This document shows positions 1 to 5,408 of a DNA stretch of 8,316 nt, piece by piece. This DNA is from Pseudomonadota bacterium (lineage in GTDB: Bacteria > Pseudomonadota > Alphaproteobacteria > Reyranellales > Reyranellaceae), in assembly GCA_023436825.1 (NCBI GenBank), contig JAEZHS010000770.1, positions 1 to 8,316 of the forward strand, read 5' to 3'. The notes beneath the pieces are model-generated. The model had not been told where the DNA came from and ran no database searches. It was given only the letters and a program-made list of their open reading frames with translations. Made by a program: the position numbers and the translations under genes. Each line of letters begins with the position of its first letter. Within the stretch, counting starts at the first letter, position 1.

Positions 1-220
1 TCGAGCGACCATCGAGCAACGCGCCGTTCATGGCCTGCATGGCCGCGGCGCCCTGATCATCTGTTTCCATCTCGAGGAACGCGAAGCCGCGGCTGCGGCC
101 GGTCTCGCGATCCACGATCACTTTTGAAGAGGTAACGGTGCCGAACTGAGAGAAGGCTTCAGACAGACGCTCAGACGTGACCGAGTAGGGCAGATTGCCC
201 ACAAACAATTTGCGACTCAT
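1..220 (-). CDS. RRM-domain RNA-binding protein (partial, 5' end only)
   Basis: This is the first 73 residues of a small single-domain RNA-recognition-motif protein; the 3' end lies outside the window. The ATG is at 220-218. Both RRM signature motifs are visible: RNP2 as LFVGNL (residues 5-10) and RNP1 as RGFAFLEM (44-51), with the usual ETGRSRGFAF approach. Such bacterial proteins are generally about 80-130 residues with a Gly- or Arg-rich tail. They bind single-stranded RNA in the cytoplasm and are often cold- or stress-induced in cyanobacteria and proteobacteria; the specific target here is unknown. No good Shine-Dalgarno precedes the ATG, and the upstream gap is long, which would fit a structured leader. 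The domain call is seen in the sequence; a cold-shock role is only inference. Confidence 0.93.
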   Translation of the reverse strand, partial: MSRKLFVGNLPYSVTSERLSEAFSQFGTVTSSKVIVDRETGRSRGFAFLEMETDDQGAAAMQAMNGALLDGRS

Positions 221-519
221 TCAAGGCTCGGGGCTGGAGGAAGGATTGAGCGGAGTCCGGCTCGCGCTTGCTGGACGACTAGGTCCAAGCGTTTCGATGA
301 CATTTGACAGAAGACCAAGAAGCTCACGAGAAGACGTTGACCGGCGTAGCGCTCCGCGACTGCGCCGAGACTCATGATGATGCTCTTCGGCCAGTATCGC
401 AATGCAGGCTTTATGCGCTGAATCACGGCGCGAGTCCACCGTAAGCGGATCACGAAGATGGCAGGGTTGAGAACGATTTGTGCAGATCACACAATCGACA
501 TGGAAATCGGAGGAATTGC
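221..519. other. Long gap, no convincing gene
   Basis: About 300 bases separate the RRM gene from the next plausible gene. The open frames here give low-complexity Arg/Ser-rich translations with no recognisable family. On the minus strand this is the leader region of the RRM gene. It contains a small inverted repeat, TGGAC (272-276) with GTCCA (283-287), which would form a weak stem in that transcript. No terminator, tRNA or clear promoter was recognised. Confidence 0.5.
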
Positions 520-765
520 ATGTTCGTCGACCATCGGACGCATGACCTAAAGCTCGCGCCGTCCGAGAGTTTCTCGCGCTCCACGAAAAAGAAGGGCAGC
601 CTGCACGGCAGAAGCATCGCGCCGGTCGGCTTCCTCGCCCTTGAAGTCGGCAATATGAATGGGATCGTGCATACCTGGACCCGGAAGATTTCACTCATTG
701 CGCCAGACTCGTGCTGCCAATGCGGTTTGAGCCGTCTTATTTGCAGAAGAGCCGAGAATATGTGA
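520..765 (+). CDS. Small hypothetical protein (81 aa)
   Basis: The family is not recognised. The case for a gene is an ATG at 520 preceded by a strong ribosome binding site, GGAGG at 509-513, six bases away, plus a frame whose first ~50 codons mostly end in G or C like the neighbouring real genes. The product begins MFVDHRTHDLKLAPSESFSR. It is basic in its middle (KKKGSLHGR), has one short hydrophobic stretch (APVGFLALEVG), and carries a late CCQC cluster. No signal peptide or clear membrane helix is seen. An in-frame ATG at 478 would add 14 residues but lacks the ribosome site. It lies upstream of the TPP enzyme on the same strand, 62 bases away. It could instead be a decayed gene or chance frame, since its last third is less G/C-biased at third positions. 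Confidence 0.4.
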   Translation: MFVDHRTHDLKLAPSESFSRSTKKKGSLHGRSIAPVGFLALEVGNMNGIVHTWTRKISLIAPDSCCQCGLSRLICRRAENM

Positions 766-827
766 ATCGGTCGAACAACAAGATATAGGTGCCACCTGCG
801 CTTTCACCTACGAACTAAGGGAACGTC

Positions 828-2516
828 ATGACGACCTCACACCCGCGCCGCAGCGGCGCACAAGTCCTGATCGATCAGCTGCGCATTCACGGCACCGACA
901 CGATCTTCGGCGTGCCAGGCGAAAGTTACCTCGCGGCGCTCGACGCGCTGTACGCCCAGCGCAATTCCATTCGCTACATCATCTGTCGCCAGGAAGGCGG
1001 CGCAGCCAACATGGCCGAAGCCTACGGCAAGCTTACAGGCAAGCCTGGCATCGCCTTCGTCACGCGTGGCCCCGGCGCCACCAATGCCAGCATCGGATTG
1101 CATACCGGGTTCCAGGATTCGACGCCGATGATCCTGCTGGTTGGCCAGGTGGCGCGTGAGGCGTCCGACCGCGAGGCCTTCCAGGAAATCGACTACCGCC
1201 GGATGTTCGGTCAGATGGCCAAGTGGGTGGTCCAGATCGAAGATGCGCGCCGCATCCCGGAACTGATCAGCCAGGCATTTCACACGGCGTTGAACGGCCG
1301 GCCCGGCCCGGTCGTGGTGGCGCTGCCCGAGGACATGCTGGTCGACGAGGTCGAGGTGGCCGACGCCGGCCCCTACAAGATCGCGCGCGGCGCGCCAGCG
1401 CCCGACGACATGGCGAAGCTGCGCGAGCTACTGGCCGCGGCCGAGCGCCCGATGGTGATCGTCGGCGGCGGTGGCTGGACCGCCAAGGCCTGCGCCGACA
1501 TCAAGGCCTTCATTGAGGCCAACGACCTGCCGGTCTGCGCCTCGTTCCGCAACCAGGATCTGTTCGACAACCGCCATCCGAACTATGCCGGCGATCTCGG
1601 CGTCGGCGTCGGGCCGGCGCTGGGCAAGCGCCTCAAGGGCTGCGACCTCATCATCGCCGTCGGCCCGCGGCTCGGCGAAGCAACGACCGGTGGCTACACG
1701 CTGTTCGACCTGCCGGTGCCGAAGCAGAAGCTGGTGCACGTCCATGCCAGCGCCGAGGAGCTCGGCCGCGTCTACCAGGCGACCTTGCCGATCAACAGCG
1801 GCATGGCGAACTTCGCTGCCGCCGCGAAGGCGATGAAGCCGGTCGACGGCAAGCGCTGGAAGGCCGAGACCGCGGCGGCGCACGCCGAGTATCTCGACAA
1901 CATCAAGCCCGGGCCGCTGCCCGGCACGGTGAACATGGGCGAGGTCATCGCTTGGCTGAACAAGCGCCTGCCTGACGACGCCATCGTCACCAACGGCGCC
2001 GGCAACTACGCGGCCTTCCTGCATCGCTTCTTCCAGTATCGCGGCTTCAAGACCCAGCTCGCGCCGACCAGCGGCGCCATGGGCTACGGCGTGCCGGCGG
2101 CAGTGGCCGCGAAGATTGCCGAGCCCAACCGCATGGTGGTGTCGCTGGCGGGCGACGGCTGCTTCCTGATGAACGGCCAGGAGTTCGCGACCGCCGTGCA
2201 GCACGGCGCCAACATTGTGATCACCGTGGTCGACAACGGCATGTACGGCACCATCCGCATGCACCAGGAGCGTGAGTTTCCGACGCGCGTGCACGGCACC
2301 GATCTCAAGAACCCCGACTTCGCGGCCTATGCGCGGGCGTTCGGCGGCCACGGCGAGACGGTCGAGAAGACAGAGGACTATGCCGCGGCCTTCGAGCGCG
2401 CGGTGGCAGCGGCGAAGCCCGCCATCATCCATGTGAAGACCGATCCCGAGGCGCTGACCTCGCGCATCACACTGAGTCAGCTGCGCGAGCAGTCGCTGGC
2501 CAAGCAGAAGCACTGA
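828..2516 (+). CDS. Thiamine-diphosphate enzyme, acetolactate-synthase-like large subunit
   Basis: This 562-residue cytoplasmic enzyme is full length for the family, with the N-terminal pyrimidine-binding, central and C-terminal diphosphate-binding TPP-enzyme domains in order. The ATG at 828 follows a modest AAGGGAA ribosome site. Visible motifs are FGVPGE (27-32), the activating glutamate in RQEGGAANMAEAYG (E56), the GPGATN loop (81-86), and the metal/TPP motif starting GDG (442-444) and ending at DN (469-470). The region after DN reads GMYGTIRMHQE. Anabolic acetohydroxyacid synthases have a substrate-selecting Trp where this protein has His479. There is also no adjacent small regulatory subunit gene. 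It is therefore safer to call it an acetolactate-synthase-like TPP enzyme, probably decarboxylating a 2-oxo acid, than IlvB. It converges on the toxin gene with a nine-base gap. Confidence 0.93.
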   Translation: MTTSHPRRSGAQVLIDQLRIHGTDTIFGVPGESYLAALDALYAQRNSIRYIICRQEGGAANMAEAYGKLTGKPGIAFVTRGPGATNASIGLHTGFQDSTPMILLVGQVAREASDREAFQEIDYRRMFGQMAKWVVQIEDARRIPELISQAFHTALNGRPGPVVVALPEDMLVDEVEVADAGPYKIARGAPAPDDMAKLRELLAAAERPMVIVGGGGWTAKACADIKAFIEANDLPVCASFRNQDLFDNRHPNYAGDLGVGVGPALGKRLKGCDLIIAVGPRLGEATTGGYTLFDLPVPKQKLVHVHASAEELGRVYQATLPINSGMANFAAAAKAMKPVDGKRWKAETAAAHAEYLDNIKPGPLPGTVNMGEVIAWLNKRLPDDAIVTNGAGNYAAFLHRFFQYRGFKTQLAPTSGAMGYGVPAAVAAKIAEPNRMVVSLAGDGCFLMNGQEFATAVQHGANIVITVVDNGMYGTIRMHQEREFPTRVHGTDLKNPDFAAYARAFGGHGETVEKTEDYAAAFERAVAAAKPAIIHVKTDPEALTSRITLSQLREQSLAKQKH

Positions 2517-2525
2517 GGCCGATAC

Positions 2526-2903
2526 TCAGGCCGCGAGCAGCGGCACGCCGTAGGCCCTGAAGGCCCGATCGCGTGTCACGATCGTGAGATTCTCCTCCAG
2601 GGCCTGGGCGATCATCATCCGGTCGAACGGATCCCGATGATGATGGGGAAGGTTCTGCAGGCGCAAGATATGGTCGGGCGCGATGGACAGCGGCTCCGCA
2701 CCGATGAGGTTGAGCGCAGCCGGGATGCTGTCGGGCAAGGACAGTTTGCCGACCGATATCTTGATCGCGATTTCCCACATCGCGGCGATGCTGACCAAGC
2801 GCTCGTTGTCGGGGTCCTCCAGCGCCTTTCGCGTCCCAAGCGCCAGCTCGGAAGGTCTCGAGACCGCCCAGATCAAGGCGTTCGAGTCGACGAGCAACCT
2901 CAC
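2526..2903 (-). CDS. PIN-domain ribonuclease toxin (VapC-like)
   Basis: The 125-residue product is a single PIN domain, the usual length for type II toxin endoribonucleases. Acidic metal-binding residues are present in the expected order: D6 in LLVDSNALIWA, E44 in MWEIAIK, D91 and D94 in HRDPFDR, and D112 in VTRDRAF. The set appears intact, so the protein is likely an active Mg-dependent RNase. WEIAIK and HHHRDPFDRMMIAQA are typical of the subgroup paired with Phd/YefM-type antitoxins. The start is GTG at 2903-2901, overlapping the antitoxin stop by four bases (GTGA). This implies translational coupling; a GAAGGAA ribosome site sits somewhat far upstream, inside the antitoxin gene. The RNA target is not predictable. 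Confidence 0.94.
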   Translation of the reverse strand: MRLLVDSNALIWAVSRPSELALGTRKALEDPDNERLVSIAAMWEIAIKISVGKLSLPDSIPAALNLIGAEPLSIAPDHILRLQNLPHHHRDPFDRMMIAQALEENLTIVTRDRAFRAYGVPLLAA

Positions 2904-3157
2904 TTGTCGTCAGCTTCCTTCAGTACATCGAACATCGCTTCGATTTCCGCGTCCGTTTCGGGTGAATCCCAGCCCGGCTTCAGGACCACTTTGTCCTTCC
3001 AGGCACCCAGGCGAATCTTCTTGCGAGGCCCTGCATAGGGCGCCAGCCGGGCGACTGGCCTGCCGGCCTGGCAAATCACGACCTCCTCGCCGGCCTGCAC
3101 GGCGGCGATCAGCTTGGAAAGCTGCGTCTTGGCCTCATGGGTGTTGACGTATTTCAT
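2900..3157 (-). CDS. Phd/YefM-family antitoxin
   Basis: This 85-residue protein has the Phd fold at its N-terminus (MKYVNTHEAKTQLSKLIAAV, then EEVVICQAGRPVARL), which in this family dimerises and binds operator DNA. Its C-terminal third (about residues 50-85) is charged and likely the flexible toxin-wrapping segment that inhibits the PIN toxin encoded next. The ATG at 3157 is the only sensible start: an in-frame TGA lies 21 bases upstream and no other start codon intervenes. No Shine-Dalgarno exists, because the bases immediately before the ATG are the operator palindrome, so a leaderless or near-leaderless mRNA is inferred. Autorepression by antitoxin alone or the toxin-antitoxin complex is the family norm. 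Confidence 0.93.
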   Translation of the reverse strand: MKYVNTHEAKTQLSKLIAAVQAGEEVVICQAGRPVARLAPYAGPRKKIRLGAWKDKVVLKPGWDSPETDAEIEAMFDVLKEADDK

Positions 3158-3176
3158 ATTAGCTAACTTAGCTAAT
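3158..3176. promoter_or_regulatory. Antitoxin operator palindrome
   Basis: ATTAGCTAACTTAGCTAAT is a perfect 9-bp inverted repeat around one central base. It can also be read as two tandem TTAGCTAA palindromes (3159-3166 and 3168-3175) spaced nine bases apart. It touches the antitoxin start codon with no gap. An autorepressor site for the Phd-type antitoxin is the natural reading; it is AT-rich and stands out from its GC-rich surroundings. Confidence 0.8.
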
Positions 3177-3193
3177 CAGCGAGGCGCTTTCAA
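3165..3193 (-). promoter_or_regulatory. Candidate toxin-antitoxin promoter
   Basis: On the minus strand, TTGAAA (3193-3188) resembles a -35 box. A weak -10, TAAGTT (3170-3165), lies 17 bases downstream inside the operator. Initiation would then fall at or within a base or two of the antitoxin ATG, consistent with a leaderless transcript repressed by protein on the palindrome. The -10 match is poor, so this is tentative. Confidence 0.35.
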
Positions 3194-3201
3194 GATCGCG
3201 C

Positions 3202-3228
3202 TTGCCTGCCGCCATCTTCACTTATATA
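3202..3228 (+). promoter_or_regulatory. Candidate metZ promoter
   Basis: TTGCCT (3202-3207) and TATATA (3223-3228) lie just upstream of the aptamer with a 15-base spacer. A shifted -10, TATACG (3225-3230), would give 17. Initiation near 3235-3238 would place the first transcribed bases at the 5' edge of the riboswitch P1 stem, which supports the assignment. Confidence 0.5.
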
Positions 3229-3236
3229 CGGGCGTT

Positions 3237-3292
3237 ACCGTGGAGATTTGAGCCGACCGGCTTGCGACCACGTTAAACATCGCTAAAAGGTC
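3237..3292 (+). promoter_or_regulatory. SAM-II riboswitch (metA-type aptamer)
   Basis: The region matches the SAM-II layout. P1 pairs CGTGG (3239-3243) with CCACG (3268-3272). The P1 loop opens with the conserved GATTTGAGCC (3244 onward) and contains an optional mini-hairpin, AGCC/GGCT (3251-3254 with 3259-3262). CTTGC (3261-3265) follows, then the linker GTTAAACAT and the conserved pseudoknot tail CGCTAAAAGG (3281-3290). GCG at 3264-3266 can pair with CGC at 3281-3283 to start the pseudoknot. SAM-II is known from alphaproteobacteria in front of methionine and SAM biosynthesis genes, and here it precedes metZ. Binding of S-adenosylmethionine should lower expression. Confidence 0.9.
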
Positions 3293-3305
3293 GGAGAGGC
3301 CCACA

Positions 3306-3337
3306 AGCCCCCGTCCTGTTCGGTCGGGGGTTTTCGT
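3306..3337 (+). terminator. Intrinsic terminator of the SAM-II switch
   Basis: CCCCCG (3308-3313) pairs perfectly with CGGGGG (3325-3330) across an 11-base loop and is followed at once by TTTTCGTTT. It sits between the aptamer and the metZ ribosome site, so it is the likely attenuator output. The 3' arm contains GGTCGG (3322-3327), complementary to CCGACC (3253-3258) in the aptamer loop; that pairing could act as an antiterminator when SAM is absent. Confidence 0.88.
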
Positions 3338-3385
3338 TTGTGCAACCTGTCAAAGGAAGGGGCACAGGCGCTGAGGAGAAGGGCC

Positions 3386-4594
3386 ATGGACGGAGCGATT
3401 CCCAACAAGAAGGCGAAGGCTGACCAATCGACGTGGCGGCCGCAGACGCGCGCCGTTCGCGCCGGACAGCAGCGCAGCAATTTCGACGAGACGTCAGAGG
3501 CGCTCTACCTCACCTCGGGCTATGCCTATTCGAGCGCGGAGGAGGCCGAAGCCACCTTCAAGGGCGAGAGCGCGCACTACCAGTATTCGCGCTTCGGCAA
3601 TCCCACCGTCAGCATGTTCGAGAATCGGCTGGCGGCGCTCGAAGGCGCGGAAGCCTGTCGCGCCACCTCGACCGGCATGTCGGCCGTGTTCTTCGCCCTG
3701 CTGGCGCTGCTCAAGGGCGGCGACCGCATCGTCGCAGCCCGCCAGCTCTTCGGCTCCTGCCACTACATCGTGGCCGACCTGCTGCCGAAGTACGGCGTGC
3801 AGAGCGAGTTCGTGGACGGCGGCGATCTCGCGCAGTGGGAGAAGGCGTTGTCGAAGCCGGCGCAGGCCGTGCTGTTCGAATCGCCGTCCAACCCGATGCT
3901 CGACATCGTCGACGTCAAGGCGGTGTGCGATCTCGCCCACAAGGCCGGCGCCAAGGTCGTGCTCGACAACGCCTTCGCCACGCCGATCCTGCAGCGGCCG
4001 CTGGAATGGGGCGCCGACATCGTCGTGCACTCCGCGACCAAGTACATCGACGGCCAGGGCCGCACCCTCGGCGGCGCGGTGCTGGGCTCCAGGGAGTTCA
4101 TTCTCGACAAGCTGCAGCCCATCATCCGCAATACCGGCCCGTCGCTCAGCCCGTTCAACGCCTGGGTGCTGGTCAAGGGCCTCGAGACGCTGGGCCTGCG
4201 CATCGAGCGGCACTGCGCCAACGCAGCGCGCGTCGCTGACGCGCTCGCGACCCACTCCGCGATCGGCCGCGTGCTCTATCCCGGCCGCAAGGACCATCCG
4301 CAGCATGCGCTCGCCATGAAGCAGATGTCGGGCGCCGGCGGTGTCGTCACCTTCGACCTCAAGGCCGGCAAATGGGCGGCGTTCGAGACGCTGAACCGGC
4401 TGAAGCTGGTCGACATCTCCAACAACCTCGGCGACGCCAAGAGCATGGTCACGCATCCGGCGACCACGACGCACATGCGCATCGGCCCCGAGGAGCGGGC
4501 CAAGCTCGGCATTGGCGACGGCACCGTGCGCATCTCGGTCGGCCTCGAGGACGCCGAGGACATCATCGCCGACCTGGTGCAGGCACTGGGCTGA
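3386..4594 (+). CDS. metZ: O-succinylhomoserine sulfhydrylase
   Basis: MetZ makes homocysteine directly from O-succinylhomoserine and sulfide in methionine biosynthesis; it is a cytoplasmic PLP enzyme of the Cys/Met-metabolism family. The 402-residue product is full length. It shows YSRFGNPT (67-74, phosphate-contacting), TSTGMSA (94-100), ESPSNP (165-170), VVLDNAFATP with the pyridine-contacting D194, and SATKYIDGQGR with the Schiff-base lysine K219. NNLGDAKSMVTHPATTTH (346-363) is the usual C-terminal substrate-site stretch. The start at 3386 was chosen because AGGAG (3374-3378) lies seven bases upstream; an in-frame TTG at 3338 falls in the terminator tail and is rejected. The gene sits behind a SAM-II riboswitch, which supports a methionine role. 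O-acetylhomoserine as substrate is the main alternative. Confidence 0.95.
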   Translation: MDGAIPNKKAKADQSTWRPQTRAVRAGQQRSNFDETSEALYLTSGYAYSSAEEAEATFKGESAHYQYSRFGNPTVSMFENRLAALEGAEACRATSTGMSAVFFALLALLKGGDRIVAARQLFGSCHYIVADLLPKYGVQSEFVDGGDLAQWEKALSKPAQAVLFESPSNPMLDIVDVKAVCDLAHKAGAKVVLDNAFATPILQRPLEWGADIVVHSATKYIDGQGRTLGGAVLGSREFILDKLQPIIRNTGPSLSPFNAWVLVKGLETLGLRIERHCANAARVADALATHSAIGRVLYPGRKDHPQHALAMKQMSGAGGVVTFDLKAGKWAAFETLNRLKLVDISNNLGDAKSMVTHPATTTHMRIGPEERAKLGIGDGTVRISVGLEDAEDIIADLVQALG

Positions 4595-4603
4595 TATTTT
4601 ACT

Positions 4604-4729
4604 GGACCGCACGCCTCCAGGTCCGCTCATATCTTCCGGACCGCGCGCCTCCTGGCGCGCTCATGAACATGAGCGAGCGAGACGCTCGCGGTCCGGAAGA
4701 ACATGAGCGGGCCTGGAGGCCCGCGGTCC
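4604..4729. repeat. Four-unit nested palindromic repeat (REP-like)
   Basis: Almost the whole metZ-tenA gap is made of four related ~27-base units: two forward (4604-4630, 4638-4665) and two reversed (4668-4694, 4702-4729). Read in the same direction, each starts GGACCGC and ends GCTCAT. Each encloses a 7-bp hairpin: GCGCGCC/GGCGCGC, GCGAGCG/CGCTCGC and GCGGGCC/GGCCCGC are perfect, while the first unit is decayed. The inner pair is joined to a perfect 14-bp inverted repeat, TCTTCCGGACCGCG (4632-4645) with its complement at 4687-4700, and arms of about 42 bases pair overall. It resembles a REP/BIME-type element. If transcribed it would fold strongly between metZ and tenA. Confidence 0.85.
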
Positions 4730-4745
4730 GGCAAGAGGGTTGACC

Positions 4746-5357
4746 ATGTCGCTGGCGCAACGCCTGTGGGACGTCAACGCCGATTTGGGCGCGCGCATTC
4801 GCATACACGACTTCGTGCAGGGGCTCGGCGACGGATCCCTGCCGATCGAAAGCTTCAAGCGTTACGTGGCGCAGGATGCCTACTTCCTCGAAGTTTTCGC
4901 GCGAGCCTATGCCTTCTGCCTCGCCAACGGCACCTCGCGTGACGACCTCCATGACTTCTCGGAACTGATCTCGGGCGTCGTCGAGGAACTCAAGCTGCAC
5001 AGGAGCTACACCGAGCGCCTGCAGATCGACCTGTCAGGCGTCACGCCGATCGCTGCGACCAAGTTCTATGTCGAGTTTCTCATGAACACCGCCCGGCGCG
5101 GCAAGCTGGGCGAGACCATCGCGGCGATGACGCCCTGCATGCGCCTCTATGCCTGGCTCGGCCAGTCGCTCGCCAGGACCAAGGTTGCGCCCGCCTATGC
5201 CGACTGGGTGAAGACCTATTCCGATCCCGGCTTCGAGGCGCTGGCGGTGCGGTTGGAGGCCTTGCTCGACAAGCATGCCTCCGACACGCCTGCCGTGCGC
5301 GCCAACTACCGCCGGGCCATGGAACTGGAACTCGGCTTCTTCTCCGCCAACCTTTAG
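4746..5357 (+). CDS. tenA: TenA-family aminopyrimidine aminohydrolase (thiaminase II)
   Basis: TenA hydrolyses aminopyrimidine breakdown products of thiamin (and thiamin itself, slowly) to hydroxymethylpyrimidine for salvage; it is cytoplasmic and all-helical. The 203-residue product is a little shorter than the Bacillus protein. Active-site equivalents are visible: D44 in AQDAYFL, the nucleophile C131 in TPCMRLYAWLG (the Cys-containing TenA class), Y158 in WVKTYSDPGFE, and a glutamate in MELELGFF (E193/E195). The ATG at 4746 follows AGAGGG (4734-4739) at good spacing; a TTG two codons earlier is less likely. The gene lies 151 bases after metZ, separated by the palindromic repeat, and a related hairpin follows it. 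No TPP riboswitch was seen upstream. Confidence 0.93.
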   Translation: MSLAQRLWDVNADLGARIRIHDFVQGLGDGSLPIESFKRYVAQDAYFLEVFARAYAFCLANGTSRDDLHDFSELISGVVEELKLHRSYTERLQIDLSGVTPIAATKFYVEFLMNTARRGKLGETIAAMTPCMRLYAWLGQSLARTKVAPAYADWVKTYSDPGFEALAVRLEALLDKHASDTPAVRANYRRAMELELGFFSANL

Positions 5358-5367
5358 CTGGGGCGCG

Positions 5368-5407
5368 TCATGCTCTTCCGGACCGCGCGAGGTCCGGAAG
5401 AGCATGA
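5368..5407. repeat. 17-bp perfect hairpin of the same repeat family
   Basis: TCATGCTCTTCCGGACC (5368-5384) pairs without mismatch with 5391-5407 across a GCGCGA loop. Sixteen bases, TCTTCCGGACCGCGCG at 5374-5389, are identical to 4632-4647 of the metZ-tenA repeat. It lies between the convergent tenA and marR genes and overlaps neither stop codon, so it could serve as a two-way transcript end, but no T-tract follows on either strand. Confidence 0.85.
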
Positions 5408-5408
5408 A

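Noticed and set aside
1428..2513. 361-codon open frame antisense to the TPP enzyme
   Set aside because: Shadow of a GC-rich gene: its translation is Ala/Arg/His/Gly-rich without motifs, while the opposite strand has clear TPP-enzyme motifs.
3338..3385. Upstream TTG start for metZ
   Set aside because: It lies in the T-tract of the attenuator terminator without a ribosome site; ATG 3386 has AGGAG at proper spacing and gives the normal MetZ length.
3494..4630. 378-codon open frame antisense to metZ
   Set aside because: Shadow frame; the sense strand encodes an intact PLP enzyme and the antisense product has no recognisable domain.
4604..4729. Regularly repeated ~27-base units that could suggest a CRISPR array
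   Set aside because: Units alternate in orientation, spacers are only 2-7 bases, and each unit is itself palindromic; this is a REP-like repeat.
4595..4745. TPP riboswitch upstream of tenA
   Set aside because: The gap contains only the palindromic repeat; the CUGAGA and related conserved THI-box blocks are absent.
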